From Pseudomonas viridiflava (lineage in GTDB: Bacteria; Pseudomonadota; Gammaproteobacteria; Pseudomonadales; Pseudomonadaceae): 64,000 nucleotides of DNA. The stretch lies in assembly GCF_900601905.1 (NCBI RefSeq), contig NZ_UWFA01000175.1:1-64000 (forward strand). Direction: 5' to 3'. The translations under genes and the position numbers were made by a program. Below are positions 26,842 through 36,022 of the stretch, piece by piece. Under the pieces are notes generated by a model that worked only from the letters and a program-made list of their open reading frames with translations, searched no databases and was not told where the DNA came from. Each line of letters begins with the position of its first letter. Position 1 is the stretch's first letter.

Positions 26842-27050
26842 CAGCTTTTATTGTGGGTCCTTAGTTGCCAAACACGCGATTGTTGCCCGTTATACGGCAA
26901 TCCTCAGCCAGCGAGTAGGGGTCGCTTACGTTTGATGGCGATAGTTTGTGTCGGAAAATCCCACGACATCCCGGCTCGTAGAGCTTTAAAGCAGCTTTCA
27001 TGCCGCCAGAAGCCCAACACAGCCGATACACGAAAAGCAGGAAATTTCGC

Positions 27051-27833
27051 TCATTGCCTGAATAATTCCCCCGGCGTGAAACCAAACAACCCCTTGAAAG
27101 CGGCAATAAAGGCCGAGGTGGAATCGTAACCGTTGGCCAAGGCGGTGTTGGTCACGCTATCGCCGTTTTCCAGAGCTCCCAGCGATGAGAGCAAACGGGC
27201 ACGCTGGCGCCAACCGCGAAAACTCAAGCCTGTTTCCCGCTGGAACAACCGCATCAGGGTTTTTTCCGATGTTCCAAGGCGCCCTGCCCAATCCTGCAGG
27301 GTAATCAGCTGGCTGGGGTTTTCGATCAGTTCGTTACACAGCTCAAGCAAGCGCGGATGACGAGGCAAAGGCAGCGAGAATCCGACTTCGGGCAAATGCG
27401 CCAGTTGATCCATGAGCACCTGCACCAGCCGTGCTTCGCTGCTGTCACCTTGCGGATAGGTCGCGGGCAACAGGCAAAAGCTTTTGATCAGCTCGCGGGC
27501 CAGCGGCGTGACTTCCAGCACCCGGCAGCGCTGCACCGCCCATTCACAATCTTCCCGGCGGACATAGAGGCTGCGCATTTCGGCGCGCATCGAAGTGACC
27601 ACCTGATGCTCCAGCCCTGCCGGGATCCAGACACCCCACTGCGGCGGGGCGAAAAAACTGCCTTGCGCGGTGTGCACGCCCAGCACGCCACTGATGGCGT
27701 AGGAAAACTGCACCCACTCATGACGATGCGGCGGCGTCCATGAACCGGCGCTCAGGCTCTCGGCCCGGGCGTACAATGGACGCGGCAATTCGCTTAGCTC
27801 CGGTATGTGCCGCTCGCTGCCTTGCCGATGCAT
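27051..27833 (-). CDS. AraC-family regulator with cupin domain
   Basis: 260 residues: an N-terminal cupin sensor (WTPPHRHEWVQFSYAISG, about 31-48) and a C-terminal double helix-turn-helix (about 165-258: LQDWAGRLGTSEKTLMRLF, TALANGYDSTSAFIAAFK). It is divergent from a BASS-type transporter gene 109 bp away, which is its most likely target. The sensed molecule is unknown. Confidence 0.88.
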   Translation of the reverse strand: MHRQGSERHIPELSELPRPLYARAESLSAGSWTPPHRHEWVQFSYAISGVLGVHTAQGSFFAPPQWGVWIPAGLEHQVVTSMRAEMRSLYVRREDCEWAVQRCRVLEVTPLARELIKSFCLLPATYPQGDSSEARLVQVLMDQLAHLPEVGFSLPLPRHPRLLELCNELIENPSQLITLQDWAGRLGTSEKTLMRLFQRETGLSFRGWRQRARLLSSLGALENGDSVTNTALANGYDSTSAFIAAFKGLFGFTPGELFRQ

Positions 27834-27942
27834 AGCATGTTGTCCGTTAGTCGATATGGAATGGCCTTATGTCGCAAGACGGCAGTGTACGAGTGGTTTA
27901 ACCTGCGGACATCTATTTTTACAAACAATCTGCCGAGCGCTT

Positions 27943-28971
27943 ATGTCAGTCCTCAAACATCTCAAACGCGTCGTCACCGACTGGTTCCTGTGCGGCATGG
28001 TGCTGGCAACGGTCCTGGCCTATTTCTTTCCAGGCTTTGGCGCCAACGGCGGCGGCATGCATGCTGAATGGGTCATCAACATTGGCGTGTTCGTGGTGTT
28101 CTTCCTGCACGGGGTGAACCTCTCCAGCGAGCAGATCAGACACGGCCTGAAAAACTGGCGCCTGCACATCATGGTGCAGGCCTTCACCTTCGTGGTGTTC
28201 CCGGTGATCTGGCTGATCTGCAATAAAGCGTTCGGGTCGTATGTGCCGGCGTTGTTGATGCTGGGCTTTTTGTATCTGTGCGCGCTGCCTTCGACAATCT
28301 CTTCATCCGTGGCGCTGACTGGCAGCGCAGGCGGCAACGTCCCGGCGGCGATTCTCAATGCCAGCATGTCGAGCGTGTTCGGGATCTTCATGACCCCCTG
28401 GCTGGTGAGCCTGGTAATTGGCACCGGCTCGGGCGGGATTGATCTGGGTCCAACCTTGCTCAAGCTGAGCCTGATGCTGCTGTTGCCGCTGGTGCTGGGT
28501 CAGCTGCTGCGTCCGCTGATCGGCAAGTTTTTCTCCAAACACAAGAAGTACACCAACCTGATCGACAAGGTGGTGATCCTGCTGCTGGTGTATGCCGCCT
28601 TCTGCAACTCGATGGTCTCGGGCCTGTGGCAAACCCAGGGCAACTCAGTCATCGCCATGGCTTTTGTCGGCAGTGCGGTCTTGCTCGCGGTGATTCTGCT
28701 ACTGACCACCGGCACAGCACGGCTGTTGAAATTCAACCATGCCGACAAGGTTGCAGCGGTGTTCTGTGCCACCAAGAAATCCCTGGCAGCCGGTGCACCC
28801 ATGGCGGCGCTGATCTTCGGCAACAACCCAGGTCTGGGTCTGATCCTGCTGCCGATCATGATCTACCACCCACTGCAGTTGATCATCTGTTCGGTGATGG
28901 CCGAGAACTATGCCAACCGCCACAAGCAGCAGCTGTCGGCCGAGGCGCTGGAAGAAGCTCGCGCTGCCTGA
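27943..28971 (+). CDS. BASS-family (bile acid:Na+ symporter type) transporter
   Basis: 342-residue membrane protein with about 10 spans, of the YocS/SbtA-like 7-TM/10-TM BASS family. It has the LPSTISSSVALTGSAGGNVPAA segment and AVFCATKKSLAAGAPM in the core repeats. The ATG at 27943 is chosen because the upstream extension is polar and unconserved. It probably imports an organic anion with Na+. It is divergent from an AraC regulator. Confidence 0.86.
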   Translation: MSVLKHLKRVVTDWFLCGMVLATVLAYFFPGFGANGGGMHAEWVINIGVFVVFFLHGVNLSSEQIRHGLKNWRLHIMVQAFTFVVFPVIWLICNKAFGSYVPALLMLGFLYLCALPSTISSSVALTGSAGGNVPAAILNASMSSVFGIFMTPWLVSLVIGTGSGGIDLGPTLLKLSLMLLLPLVLGQLLRPLIGKFFSKHKKYTNLIDKVVILLLVYAAFCNSMVSGLWQTQGNSVIAMAFVGSAVLLAVILLLTTGTARLLKFNHADKVAAVFCATKKSLAAGAPMAALIFGNNPGLGLILLPIMIYHPLQLIICSVMAENYANRHKQQLSAEALEEARAA

Positions 28972-28976
28972 ACCCT

Positions 28977-29046
28977 GTAGGAGCTGCCGAAGGCTGCGAA
29001 AGCGGTGTGCCAGGTAAACCGATTCGCAGCTTTCGGCAGCTCCTAC
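28977..29046. repeat. REP pair, GTAGGAGCTGCCGAAGGCTGCGA type
   Basis: Inverted units at 28977-28999 and 29024-29046. A single unit of this subtype is also at 38821. Confidence 0.85.
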
Positions 29047-29159
29047 AATCTGCACAATCCTGTGGGATCTTTGGTGCCTGGACCACTGCCTTCGCAAGCA
29101 AGCTTGCTCCCACAGGTTCTGTGGCTGGTCCGCAGATTCTGTGAATATCCTCACCCCCT

Positions 29160-29249
29160 GTGGGAGCGAGCTTGCTCGCGAAGTGGCAGGTACATCCAGA
29201 ACATCTTTGGAGTCCTGGCCATAGCTTTCGCAAGCAAGCTTGCTCCCAC
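29160..29249. repeat. REP pair, GTGGGAGCGAGCTTGCTCGCGA type
   Basis: Inverted units with internal TACATCCAGAACATCTTTGGAG, which resembles the spacer of the pair at 25783. The whole REPIN, not only its ends, is therefore conserved between copies. Confidence 0.85.
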
Positions 29250-29275
29250 AGAGTTTGGGTCTGGTTTAACTACCT

Positions 29276-30553
29276 CTACCGCTCCAGAATCGCCGTAACC
29301 CCCTGCCCGCCCGCGGCGCAAATCGAGATCAACCCTCGCCCCTGCCCGGCCACGCTCAGCAATTTCGCCAGGTTGGCAACGATGCGCCCACCCGTGGCGG
29401 CAAACGGGTGGCCCGCCGCCAGTGAGCTACCTTTGACGTTCATCTTGCTGCGGTCAATCGAACCCAACGGCGCGTCCAGCCCCAGCCGTGTCTGGCAATA
29501 GTCCGCATCTTCCCAGGCCTTGAGCGTACACAGCACTTGCGCCGCGAAGGCTTCGTGGATTTCGTAGTAATCAAAATCCTGCAGTGTCAGACCATTTCTC
29601 GCCAACAAGCGAGGCACAGCATAGGCAGGCGCCATCAGCAGGCCTTCAGCGCCGTTGACGAAATCCACCGCCGCCGCCTCCCCATCGCGCAGATAAGCCA
29701 GCACCGGCAAACCGCGCTGCGCCGCCCATTCCTCACTGGCCAGCAAGACCATCGACGCGCCGTCGGTCAGCGGTGTGGAGTTGCCTGCGGTCAGGGTGCC
29801 TTTGGCGCTGCGCTCGAATGCCGGTTTCAGGCTGGCAAGTTTGTCCAGGGTCAGGTCGGGGCGCAGGTTGTTGTCGCGGTTGAGGCCGAGGAACGGCGTC
29901 ATCAGGTCGTTCTGCCAGCCTTCGCTGTAGGCCGCCGCCATTTTCAGATGACTCTCCAGCGCCAATTGATCCTGCGCTTCACGGGGGATGCCCCATTGCT
30001 GAGCCATCAGCTCGCAGTGCTGGCCCATGGACAAACCGGTGCGCGGCTCACCATTGCGCGGCAGTTCGGGCTTGAGGTTGTGCGGGCGCAACTTCATCAG
30101 CAGCTTGAGCTTGTCGGCTGTGGATTTGGCACGATTGACCTGCAGCAAGATGTTGCGCAGGTCCTCATTGACGCCAATCGGCGCGTCGGACGTGGTGTCC
30201 ACGCCGCCCGCGATGCCGCATTCGATTTGCCCAAGCGCAATCTTGTTCGCCACCAGCAAGGCGGCTTCGAGGCCAGTGCCGCAGGCCTGCTGTAAATCGT
30301 AAGCGGGTGTTTGCGGCGACAGGCGTGAGCCCAGCACACATTCGCGAGTCAGGTTGAAGTCCCGGGAATGCTTGAGTACCGCACCGGCCACCACTTCACC
30401 CAGGCGCAAACCATGCAGATTGAAGCGTTCGATCAAGCCCTCAAGCGCGGCGGTGAGCATGGCCTGGTTGCTCGCAGTGGCATACGGCCCGTTTGAGCGC
30501 GCGAATGGAATTCGGTTGCCACCGACAATGGCGACCCGGCGTGGCTGATTCAT
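29276..30553 (-). CDS. Acetyl-CoA C-acyltransferase (thiolase), FadI-like
   Basis: 425-residue thiolase. The active residues are visible: Cys91 in QQACGTG, HEAFAAQ, AGHPFAATGG and the C-terminal CAAGGQG Cys. The length and EALEGL/RPHNLKP insert resemble the FadI-type 3-ketoacyl-CoA thiolases. I use the ATG at 30553 (MNQPRRVAIVGG); the 34-residue upstream extension is over the divergent promoter. It is divergent from a FabG-like reductase and a MaoC protein, forming a beta-oxidation or beta-ketoacyl set. Confidence 0.9.
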   Translation of the reverse strand: MNQPRRVAIVGGNRIPFARSNGPYATASNQAMLTAALEGLIERFNLHGLRLGEVVAGAVLKHSRDFNLTRECVLGSRLSPQTPAYDLQQACGTGLEAALLVANKIALGQIECGIAGGVDTTSDAPIGVNEDLRNILLQVNRAKSTADKLKLLMKLRPHNLKPELPRNGEPRTGLSMGQHCELMAQQWGIPREAQDQLALESHLKMAAAYSEGWQNDLMTPFLGLNRDNNLRPDLTLDKLASLKPAFERSAKGTLTAGNSTPLTDGASMVLLASEEWAAQRGLPVLAYLRDGEAAAVDFVNGAEGLLMAPAYAVPRLLARNGLTLQDFDYYEIHEAFAAQVLCTLKAWEDADYCQTRLGLDAPLGSIDRSKMNVKGSSLAAGHPFAATGGRIVANLAKLLSVAGQGRGLISICAAGGQGVTAILER

Positions 30554-30667
30554 TGAAAACTCCCTTTCTGGATGCAAAAGCGCTGATGAACAGCGTAGGA
30601 CTGGCACGAACGATTGTCGTCTGAGTGTGGTCCATTCCTTTGAACCCCGACTCAAGGAGAGTGTTCC

Positions 30668-32023
30668 ATGCCGTCTGATCGCTACATAGATTTTGCCAAT
30701 TCGGACCTGGGCAGCCGCCTGGTCGGGGCGATTGGTCTGCCCAAGCCGGTCAGACTGGAACGCTGGCAGGCAGGACGCCTGCGCCCTGTCGAAGGCACGC
30801 TACTGATCAGCGCTGGCCCCTTGGCCGATCAGGTCCGAGTGTTCGCCCAACGTTTCACCGACTCTCTTTACAGCTTCGGGGCACAAGTGACGGGTGCGAA
30901 TGCCTGGGTCGCTGATCAGGGCCCGAAAATCAAGGCTGTGGTGTTCGATGCAAGCGCGTTTGCCACTACCGGTGACCTCAGGCAGCTGCGCGAATTCTTC
31001 CAGCCATTGCTGAAGAATCTCGACCACAGCGCGCATATCGTGATCCTCGGCCACGCGCCAGCGAGCATTGACGACCCGTTCATCGCCAGCACTCAGCAGG
31101 CCCTCGAAGGTTTCAGCCGGTCACTGGCCAAGGAAATGCGCAACGGCGGCACCGTGCAATTGCTGCAGGTAGACAGCGGTGCAGAAGATCAGCTTGAAGG
31201 TGCGCTGCGGTTTTTCCTGTCGCCGAAAAGCGCGTTTGTTTCCGGCCAGGTCATTCGCCTGAGCCCATGCCCGGCGCAGGTTCAGGACTGGAGTCGGCCG
31301 CTTGCAGGTCGCAAGGCACTGGTGACTGGCGCAGCGCGAGGGATCGGCGCGGCCATTGCCGAAGCCCTGGCCCGTGATGGTGCCGACGTGGTGCTGCTCG
31401 ACGTACCGCAAGCCAAATCCGACCTGGACGCTCTGGCCGCAAGGCTTGGCGGTCAGGCGCTGACCCTGGACATCTGCGCTGCCGACGCCGCCAGCCAGTT
31501 GATCGAACACTTGCCAGACGGCCTCGACATTCTGGTGCATAACGCCGGGATCACTCGCGACAAGACCCTGGCCAACATGTCCCCCGACTTCTGGGATTCG
31601 GTACTGGCGGTCAATCTCAACGCACCTCAGGTGCTGACCCAGGCGCTACTGGACAACGGCACCCTGCACGAGAATGGCCGGGTCATTCTGCTGGCTTCGA
31701 TCAGCGGGATTGCTGGCAATCGTGGGCAAACCAATTACACCACCAGCAAAGCCGGTTTGATCGGCCTGGCGCGGGCCATGGCACCGTCGCTGCACGAGCG
31801 CGGAATCAGCATCAATGCGGTCGCGCCGGGTTTTATCGAAACGAAGATGACCTCAACCATGCCGTTCGCCCTGCGTGAAGCCGGACGGCGCATGAGTTCG
31901 CTGGGTCAGGGTGGCTTGCCGCAAGACGTCGCCGAGGCAGTGGCCTGGCTGGCGCAACCCGGCGCCGGAGCGGTCAGCGGCCAAGTACTGCGGGTGTGTG
32001 GTCAGAGCGTCATCGGCGCCTGA
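30668..32023 (+). CDS. 3-oxoacyl-(ACP/CoA) reductase, long FabG type
   Basis: 451 residues, twice the size of ordinary FabG: an N-terminal degenerate Rossmann half (about 1-205) fused to a canonical SDR domain with GAARGIG (221-227), HNAGITRD, catalytic Ser344 region, and Tyr357/Lys361 in YTTSK. High-molecular-weight FabG4-type enzymes act on acyl-CoA. It starts 114 bp from the divergent thiolase and is followed 33 bp later by a MaoC gene, so the two probably form an operon. Confidence 0.88.
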   Translation: MPSDRYIDFANSDLGSRLVGAIGLPKPVRLERWQAGRLRPVEGTLLISAGPLADQVRVFAQRFTDSLYSFGAQVTGANAWVADQGPKIKAVVFDASAFATTGDLRQLREFFQPLLKNLDHSAHIVILGHAPASIDDPFIASTQQALEGFSRSLAKEMRNGGTVQLLQVDSGAEDQLEGALRFFLSPKSAFVSGQVIRLSPCPAQVQDWSRPLAGRKALVTGAARGIGAAIAEALARDGADVVLLDVPQAKSDLDALAARLGGQALTLDICAADAASQLIEHLPDGLDILVHNAGITRDKTLANMSPDFWDSVLAVNLNAPQVLTQALLDNGTLHENGRVILLASISGIAGNRGQTNYTTSKAGLIGLARAMAPSLHERGISINAVAPGFIETKMTSTMPFALREAGRRMSSLGQGGLPQDVAEAVAWLAQPGAGAVSGQVLRVCGQSVIGA

Positions 32024-32056
32024 TCCGCCCCACCTCATAGAGCAAGGAGAAGCATC

Positions 32057-32914
32057 ATGAGTGCTCACTGGCGTTACCTGGATTCGCTGCCAACACTGCC
32101 CAATCTGTTCATGCATGCGGCATTGAAGCGCAAAGTCACCGGTACCCAATTGCCAGAAATCGGCCTGCGCTGCTGGACGATGGTGGAGCCCGAGAAATTG
32201 GCCAACTACCGCAGCGTCTGCGGCTTCAGCGAAAGCAGCCTGTTACCCCCGACCTTTCTGCACGTGCTGGCGTTTCATCTGCAGATGCAGTTGATGACGG
32301 ACAAGGACTTCCCCTTCCCGCTGCTGGGGCTGGTTCATCTGGGTAACCGGATCAAGGTTCATCGTCCGCTGGGCGGGGTCAATAAAGTGTACGTCGGGGT
32401 GCATGCGCAAAACCTGCAGCCTCATGCCAAGGGTGCAACTTTCAGCTTGATCACTCAGGTGGAAGATTCCCTGGGCATGCTGTGGGAGGAAGAAAGCACC
32501 ATGCTCTGCCGCGACGTTGCACTCGAAGGTGCGCCACCTGACGAGTTCGAACCAGGCACATTGGCAGTCACTGAGGTCGGCCGCTGGCAGGCCCCGGCAG
32601 AAATAGGTCGGCGTTACGCCAAGGTGTCCGGCGACTACAACCCGATCCACTTGAGCGGCCCCAGCGCCAAACTGTTTGGCTTCCCCCAGGCAATTGCTCA
32701 TGGGATGTGGCTCAAGGCGCGGACCTTGTCGGTGCTGGTGAATCACCTGCCGGCGTCGAATCTGGACATCAGCGTGCGCTTTCACAAACCGGTGCGCTTG
32801 CCTGCTGAGGTGGTGTTGTCCGCCAGCACCGCCGGTTCCCACGGCCAACTGCGCCTGGAAGGTGCGCAGGGGCTGGTGCATATGGTGGGGAGTTGGCAGC
32901 CAGCGGTGGAGTGA
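32057..32914 (+). CDS. MaoC-like acyl dehydratase
   Basis: 285-residue hot-dog fold protein. The second half holds the hydratase motif YAKVSGDYNPIHLS (about 189-202) with catalytic Asp and His and the following AIAHGMW. It probably hydrates or dehydrates the acyl-CoA made by the neighbouring thiolase and reductase. An AAGGAGA site precedes the ATG. Confidence 0.87.
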   Translation: MSAHWRYLDSLPTLPNLFMHAALKRKVTGTQLPEIGLRCWTMVEPEKLANYRSVCGFSESSLLPPTFLHVLAFHLQMQLMTDKDFPFPLLGLVHLGNRIKVHRPLGGVNKVYVGVHAQNLQPHAKGATFSLITQVEDSLGMLWEEESTMLCRDVALEGAPPDEFEPGTLAVTEVGRWQAPAEIGRRYAKVSGDYNPIHLSGPSAKLFGFPQAIAHGMWLKARTLSVLVNHLPASNLDISVRFHKPVRLPAEVVLSASTAGSHGQLRLEGAQGLVHMVGSWQPAVE

Positions 32915-32934
32915 TTAAGGACAGACACTTTATT

Positions 32935-33025
32935 GTGGGAGATTCTGTGTTTTTTTGACCAAGCCATCATTCCGAGAGTTATTGATCGCCTGGAATACAG
33001 CCTTCGCAAGCAAGCTTGCTCCCAC
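32935..33025. repeat. Partial REP pair
   Basis: A degenerate left unit (GTGGGAGATTCTG) and an intact right unit (TTCGCAAGCAAGCTTGCTCCCAC). Confidence 0.75.
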
Positions 33026-33049
33026 AAGGTTTGCGGCGTACCCAAATCC

Positions 33050-33139
33050 GCGGGAGCGAGCTTGCTCGCGAAAGGGCCATCATAACCAACACATGGTTGG
33101 TGCTTGAAACACAGCATTCGCGAGCAAGCTCGCTCCCAC
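33050..33139. repeat. REP pair, GCGGGAGCGAGCTTGCTCGCGA type
   Basis: Inverted units 25 bp after the previous element, between the convergent MaoC and rhlE genes. Confidence 0.88.
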
Positions 33140-33161
33140 AGGGCTTGTGGCGGCCTCTAGA

Positions 33162-34496
33162 TCAAGGCTTTTTCTTGCGCGGGCCGGTGTTGAAGACCGG
33201 GACCTTGCGCACTGGCTTGGCTGCCACGGGCTCGGGCGCTGCGTCGCCGCTGTCGACCCACTTGCCCAGGTTGCGTTTACCACCGCCTGAGACCTTGGGT
33301 TTTTTCGGCTTCTTCGGCTTTTTCAGAATCTGACCGGTAGCGTCCGTAGCGGGCACGCGGTGTTCCGGGATGAAATCCGGTTCTTCTTCGCGGCGCAGCG
33401 TCTGGCGGGTCAGGGTTTCAATGGCTGACAGCAGCTCGACTTCATCCGCGCAGACCAGAGAGATAGCCTCGCCCGTCAACCCTGCACGGCCGGTCCGCCC
33501 GATACGGTGAATGTAATCTTCAGCCACGATCGGCAGGTCGAGGTTGACCACGGTTGGCAAGTCGTCAATGTCCAGACCCCGCGCCGCCACGTCGGTGGCA
33601 ACCAGAATCTGTACTTCGCTGGCCTTGAAGCGGTCCAGTGCGCGCTGACGGGTGGCCTGCGGTTTATCACCGTGGATGCCGTCACAGCTGATGCCCAACC
33701 CTTGCAGGCGATCCACCAGTTGATCAACGCCAACGCGGGTCTTGGCAAACACCAGCACCTGAGACCAGCGCATTTTCTTCAACAGGTGGATGAACAGCTC
33801 GGGTTTGCGCTTCTTGTCGACCGTCACCACCCACTGCTTGACCGAAGAAGCCGCTACATTGCGCGGGCTGACTTCGATGGTCAGCGGGTCGTCGAGCATC
33901 TGGCCGGCCAGCTCACGGATGGCGTCGGAGAAGGTGGCGGAGAACAGCAGCGTCTGACGACGCTTGGGCAATGCTTTATAGATATCGCGCAGCTCTTCGG
34001 AGAAGCCCAGATCGAGCATGCGATCGGCTTCGTCGAGAATCAGCGTCTGCAACTGCGAGAATTTCACCGCGTTCTGGCGATACAGATCCAGCAGACGGCC
34101 CGGCGTGGCCACCAGCACATCAACGCCTTTGCGCAGTTTCATCATCTGCGGGTTGATGCTCACGCCGCCATACACCGCGTAAGTGCTCAGAGGCAGATGT
34201 TCGGCGTACTGACGGATGTTCTCGTGAACCTGCTCGGCCAGCTCGCGGGTCGGCACCAGCACCAGCGCGCGCACGGTGTTGGGGGCCACTTTCGGGCCTT
34301 CCAGGGTCAGGCGTTGCAGCAGCGGCAGGGCGAAACCGGCGGTTTTGCCGGTCCCGGTCTGCGCAGCGGCCATCAGGTCGCGCCCGGCCAGCACCGGCGG
34401 GATCGCCTGCGCCTGCACAGGCGTCGGCGTCTGGTAGCCGAGGGTTTCAAGAGCGCGCAGCAGGGGTTCGATCAGGCCGAGTGTGGCGAATGTCAT
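33162..34496 (-). CDS. rhlE: DEAD-box RNA helicase RhlE
   Basis: 444-residue DEAD-box helicase. Q motif (GYQTPTPVQAQAIP), Walker A AAQTGTGKT (about 44-52), PTRELAEQ, DEAD (LILDEADRMLDLGF), SAT, ARGLDI and HRIGRTGR are all intact. The C-terminal tail is lysine-rich (repeated KKPKK), typical of RhlE proteins acting in ribosome assembly and RNA turnover. Confidence 0.92.
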   Translation of the reverse strand: MTFATLGLIEPLLRALETLGYQTPTPVQAQAIPPVLAGRDLMAAAQTGTGKTAGFALPLLQRLTLEGPKVAPNTVRALVLVPTRELAEQVHENIRQYAEHLPLSTYAVYGGVSINPQMMKLRKGVDVLVATPGRLLDLYRQNAVKFSQLQTLILDEADRMLDLGFSEELRDIYKALPKRRQTLLFSATFSDAIRELAGQMLDDPLTIEVSPRNVAASSVKQWVVTVDKKRKPELFIHLLKKMRWSQVLVFAKTRVGVDQLVDRLQGLGISCDGIHGDKPQATRQRALDRFKASEVQILVATDVAARGLDIDDLPTVVNLDLPIVAEDYIHRIGRTGRAGLTGEAISLVCADEVELLSAIETLTRQTLRREEEPDFIPEHRVPATDATGQILKKPKKPKKPKVSGGGKRNLGKWVDSGDAAPEPVAAKPVRKVPVFNTGPRKKKP

Positions 34497-34575
34497 GGGA
34501 GTACCGTAGGGAAAATCAACGCAAGGCGCGGAGTTTACCCTGTCCGCGTCAATCAGTCAGAGCAAACGGGCGGGA

Positions 34576-35190
34576 TTAGAATCCACGCTGGCGCTTGAGG
34601 GCTTCGCTGATTTTCGCCGCCGGCACTTTTTGCAGGGTGCAGAGCAACTGATGAGAGATACCCGCGATGCCGTGGGTCTGACGCAATTCATTAGTCAGGT
34701 GCGCCGTAAGGTTGGCCGCCATCTCGGCGTCGGCCATGGCCCGGTGAGCCTTGCCGGTATTGGGCAGGCGGGCGTAGCTGGTCAGGGTGCCGAGCTTGTG
34801 ATTCGGCGCGCCGGGCATCAGGCGGCGGGCCAGCAGCATCGAACAGGCAAAACTTTGCTGACGGCTGCGCTCGATCAGGGACAGTTCGTGATCCCAGAAT
34901 TTCTGGTCAAAAGACGCGTTATGCGCCACCAGCGGAATGCTGCCGACGAAGTTGGCGACGTCATCCATCACCCGCTCAGCGGACGGAGCCGTGCGAATCA
35001 TGCTGTTGCTGATGCCGGTCAGGGCTTCGATGAAGCCTGGAATACGCACCCCCGCATTCATCAGGCTCTGATAGCGGTCGACAATGCGCCCCTGCTCCAT
35101 GATCACCACGGCAATTTCCGTGGCACGGCAACCCTGGCCGGGGGAGATGCCGGTGGTTTCAAAGTCGATGACAGCTACACGTTCCAACAC
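34576..35190 (-). CDS. DnaQ-like 3'-5' exonuclease
   Basis: 204-residue DEDDh exonuclease with ExoI DFETTG (Asp9, Glu11), ExoII HNASFD and ExoIII HRAMADAEM. It resembles the epsilon-like proofreading family but stands alone, without a polymerase gene. The GTG at 35190 is chosen: it has an AGGG site and leads straight into VLERVAVIDFETTG, whereas the ATG at 35244 would overlap the upstream NYN gene. The two minus-strand genes are 19 bp apart. Confidence 0.85.
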   Translation of the reverse strand: MLERVAVIDFETTGISPGQGCRATEIAVVIMEQGRIVDRYQSLMNAGVRIPGFIEALTGISNSMIRTAPSAERVMDDVANFVGSIPLVAHNASFDQKFWDHELSLIERSRQQSFACSMLLARRLMPGAPNHKLGTLTSYARLPNTGKAHRAMADAEMAANLTAHLTNELRQTHGIAGISHQLLCTLQKVPAAKISEALKRQRGF

Positions 35191-35209
35191 TTGCCGAACC
35201 CTATAAAAA

Positions 35210-35686
35210 TCAACGTAAAAGCAACGCGCCTTCAATCGGCACATAACGGCTGGCGGCGCGGATCAACGAATTGGCAGTCAAGCCCGGCACGCCATAGGCC
35301 ACCGCGTGAACGCCATGCTTGCTGATGATGCGCTCAAGCAACAGGTCGAAATCTCCATCGCCAGACGCCAGCACCACTTCATCCACCTGCGGCGCGACGT
35401 CCATGATATCGATGGTGATGCCCACATCCCAGTCGCCTTTGGCCGAGCCATCGCTGCGCTGGATGTACGGCTTGAGTTTCACGGTAAAACCCAGGTTGCG
35501 CAGGATCTGCTGGAACTGCTGCTGCTTGCTGTCACCACGGTCGATGGCATAGGCATACGCCTCGACAATCTGCCCGCGTTTGCTGATGTCAGCCCACAAT
35601 GCGGCGTAGTTGAAATGACAGCCGTGGGCCTGGCGGACGGTGTAATAGAGGTTCTGCACATCGGCGAACACCGCGATTTTCTTCAC
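35210..35686 (-). CDS. NYN/LabA-like PIN-fold protein (DUF88)
   Basis: 158 residues of the NYN family of predicted ribonucleases. Acidic positions are FADVQNLYY (Asp9, Asn12), DWDVGITID and ASGDGDFDLL, matching the conserved active site. It lies directly upstream of the exonuclease on the same strand. An RNA-processing role is inferred from the fold. Confidence 0.87.
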   Translation of the reverse strand: MKKIAVFADVQNLYYTVRQAHGCHFNYAALWADISKRGQIVEAYAYAIDRGDSKQQQFQQILRNLGFTVKLKPYIQRSDGSAKGDWDVGITIDIMDVAPQVDEVVLASGDGDFDLLLERIISKHGVHAVAYGVPGLTANSLIRAASRYVPIEGALLLR

Positions 35687-36022
35687 CGGAACTCCTCAAG
35701 ACGCGATTCAGAATGAATCGGCGCCCAGTATGCCAGTTCTGACAAGCCGGTGCCGCGTTGCGAATTTGGCCTGTTGGAGCGTGTGGGCGGCATCCCGACT
35801 TGCCCCCGAATTGGACAAATCGGTGAACCAGATACACCGCGTTATCGTTCTTCGCGGACAAGCCTCGCTCCAACGGCAAATGCCATTACCCGTGGGAGCG
35901 AGCTTGCTCGCGAAGGCAATATTGCGGCCCCTGAATTTATTCGGATGTCCCGGCCTCTTCGCGAGCAAGCTCGCTCCCACAGATAATCACCGCTCCCACC
36001 GTCCTAGTCATGAGCTCAGCCT
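35687..36022. other. Intergenic region with two REP-type elements
   Basis: 336 bp between two minus-strand genes. It holds a variant inverted pair (GTTGGAGCGTG ... CGCGGACAAGCCTCGCTCCAAC, 35772-35875) and a standard REP pair (35892-35980). No gene is visible. Confidence 0.75.
35892..35980. repeat. REP pair, GTGGGAGCGAGCTTGCTCGCGA type
   Basis: Perfect inverted units at 35892-35914 and 35958-35980. Confidence 0.9.

Larger units (their letters stand above)
28972..29275. other. Intergenic region filled with REP elements
   Basis: 304 bp between convergent genes made almost entirely of repeats: an inverted pair GTAGGAGCTGCCGAAGGCTGCGA (28977-29046), a partial GTGGGA...TCCCAC unit (29062-29113) and a full GTGGGAGCGAGCTTGCTCGCGA pair (29160-29249). 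No gene is present. Confidence 0.85.

Noticed and set aside
30600-30616. TGGCACG-like sigma54 site upstream of the FabG-like gene
   Set aside because: The -12 GC is missing at the required 10-bp distance (TTGT with wrong spacing).
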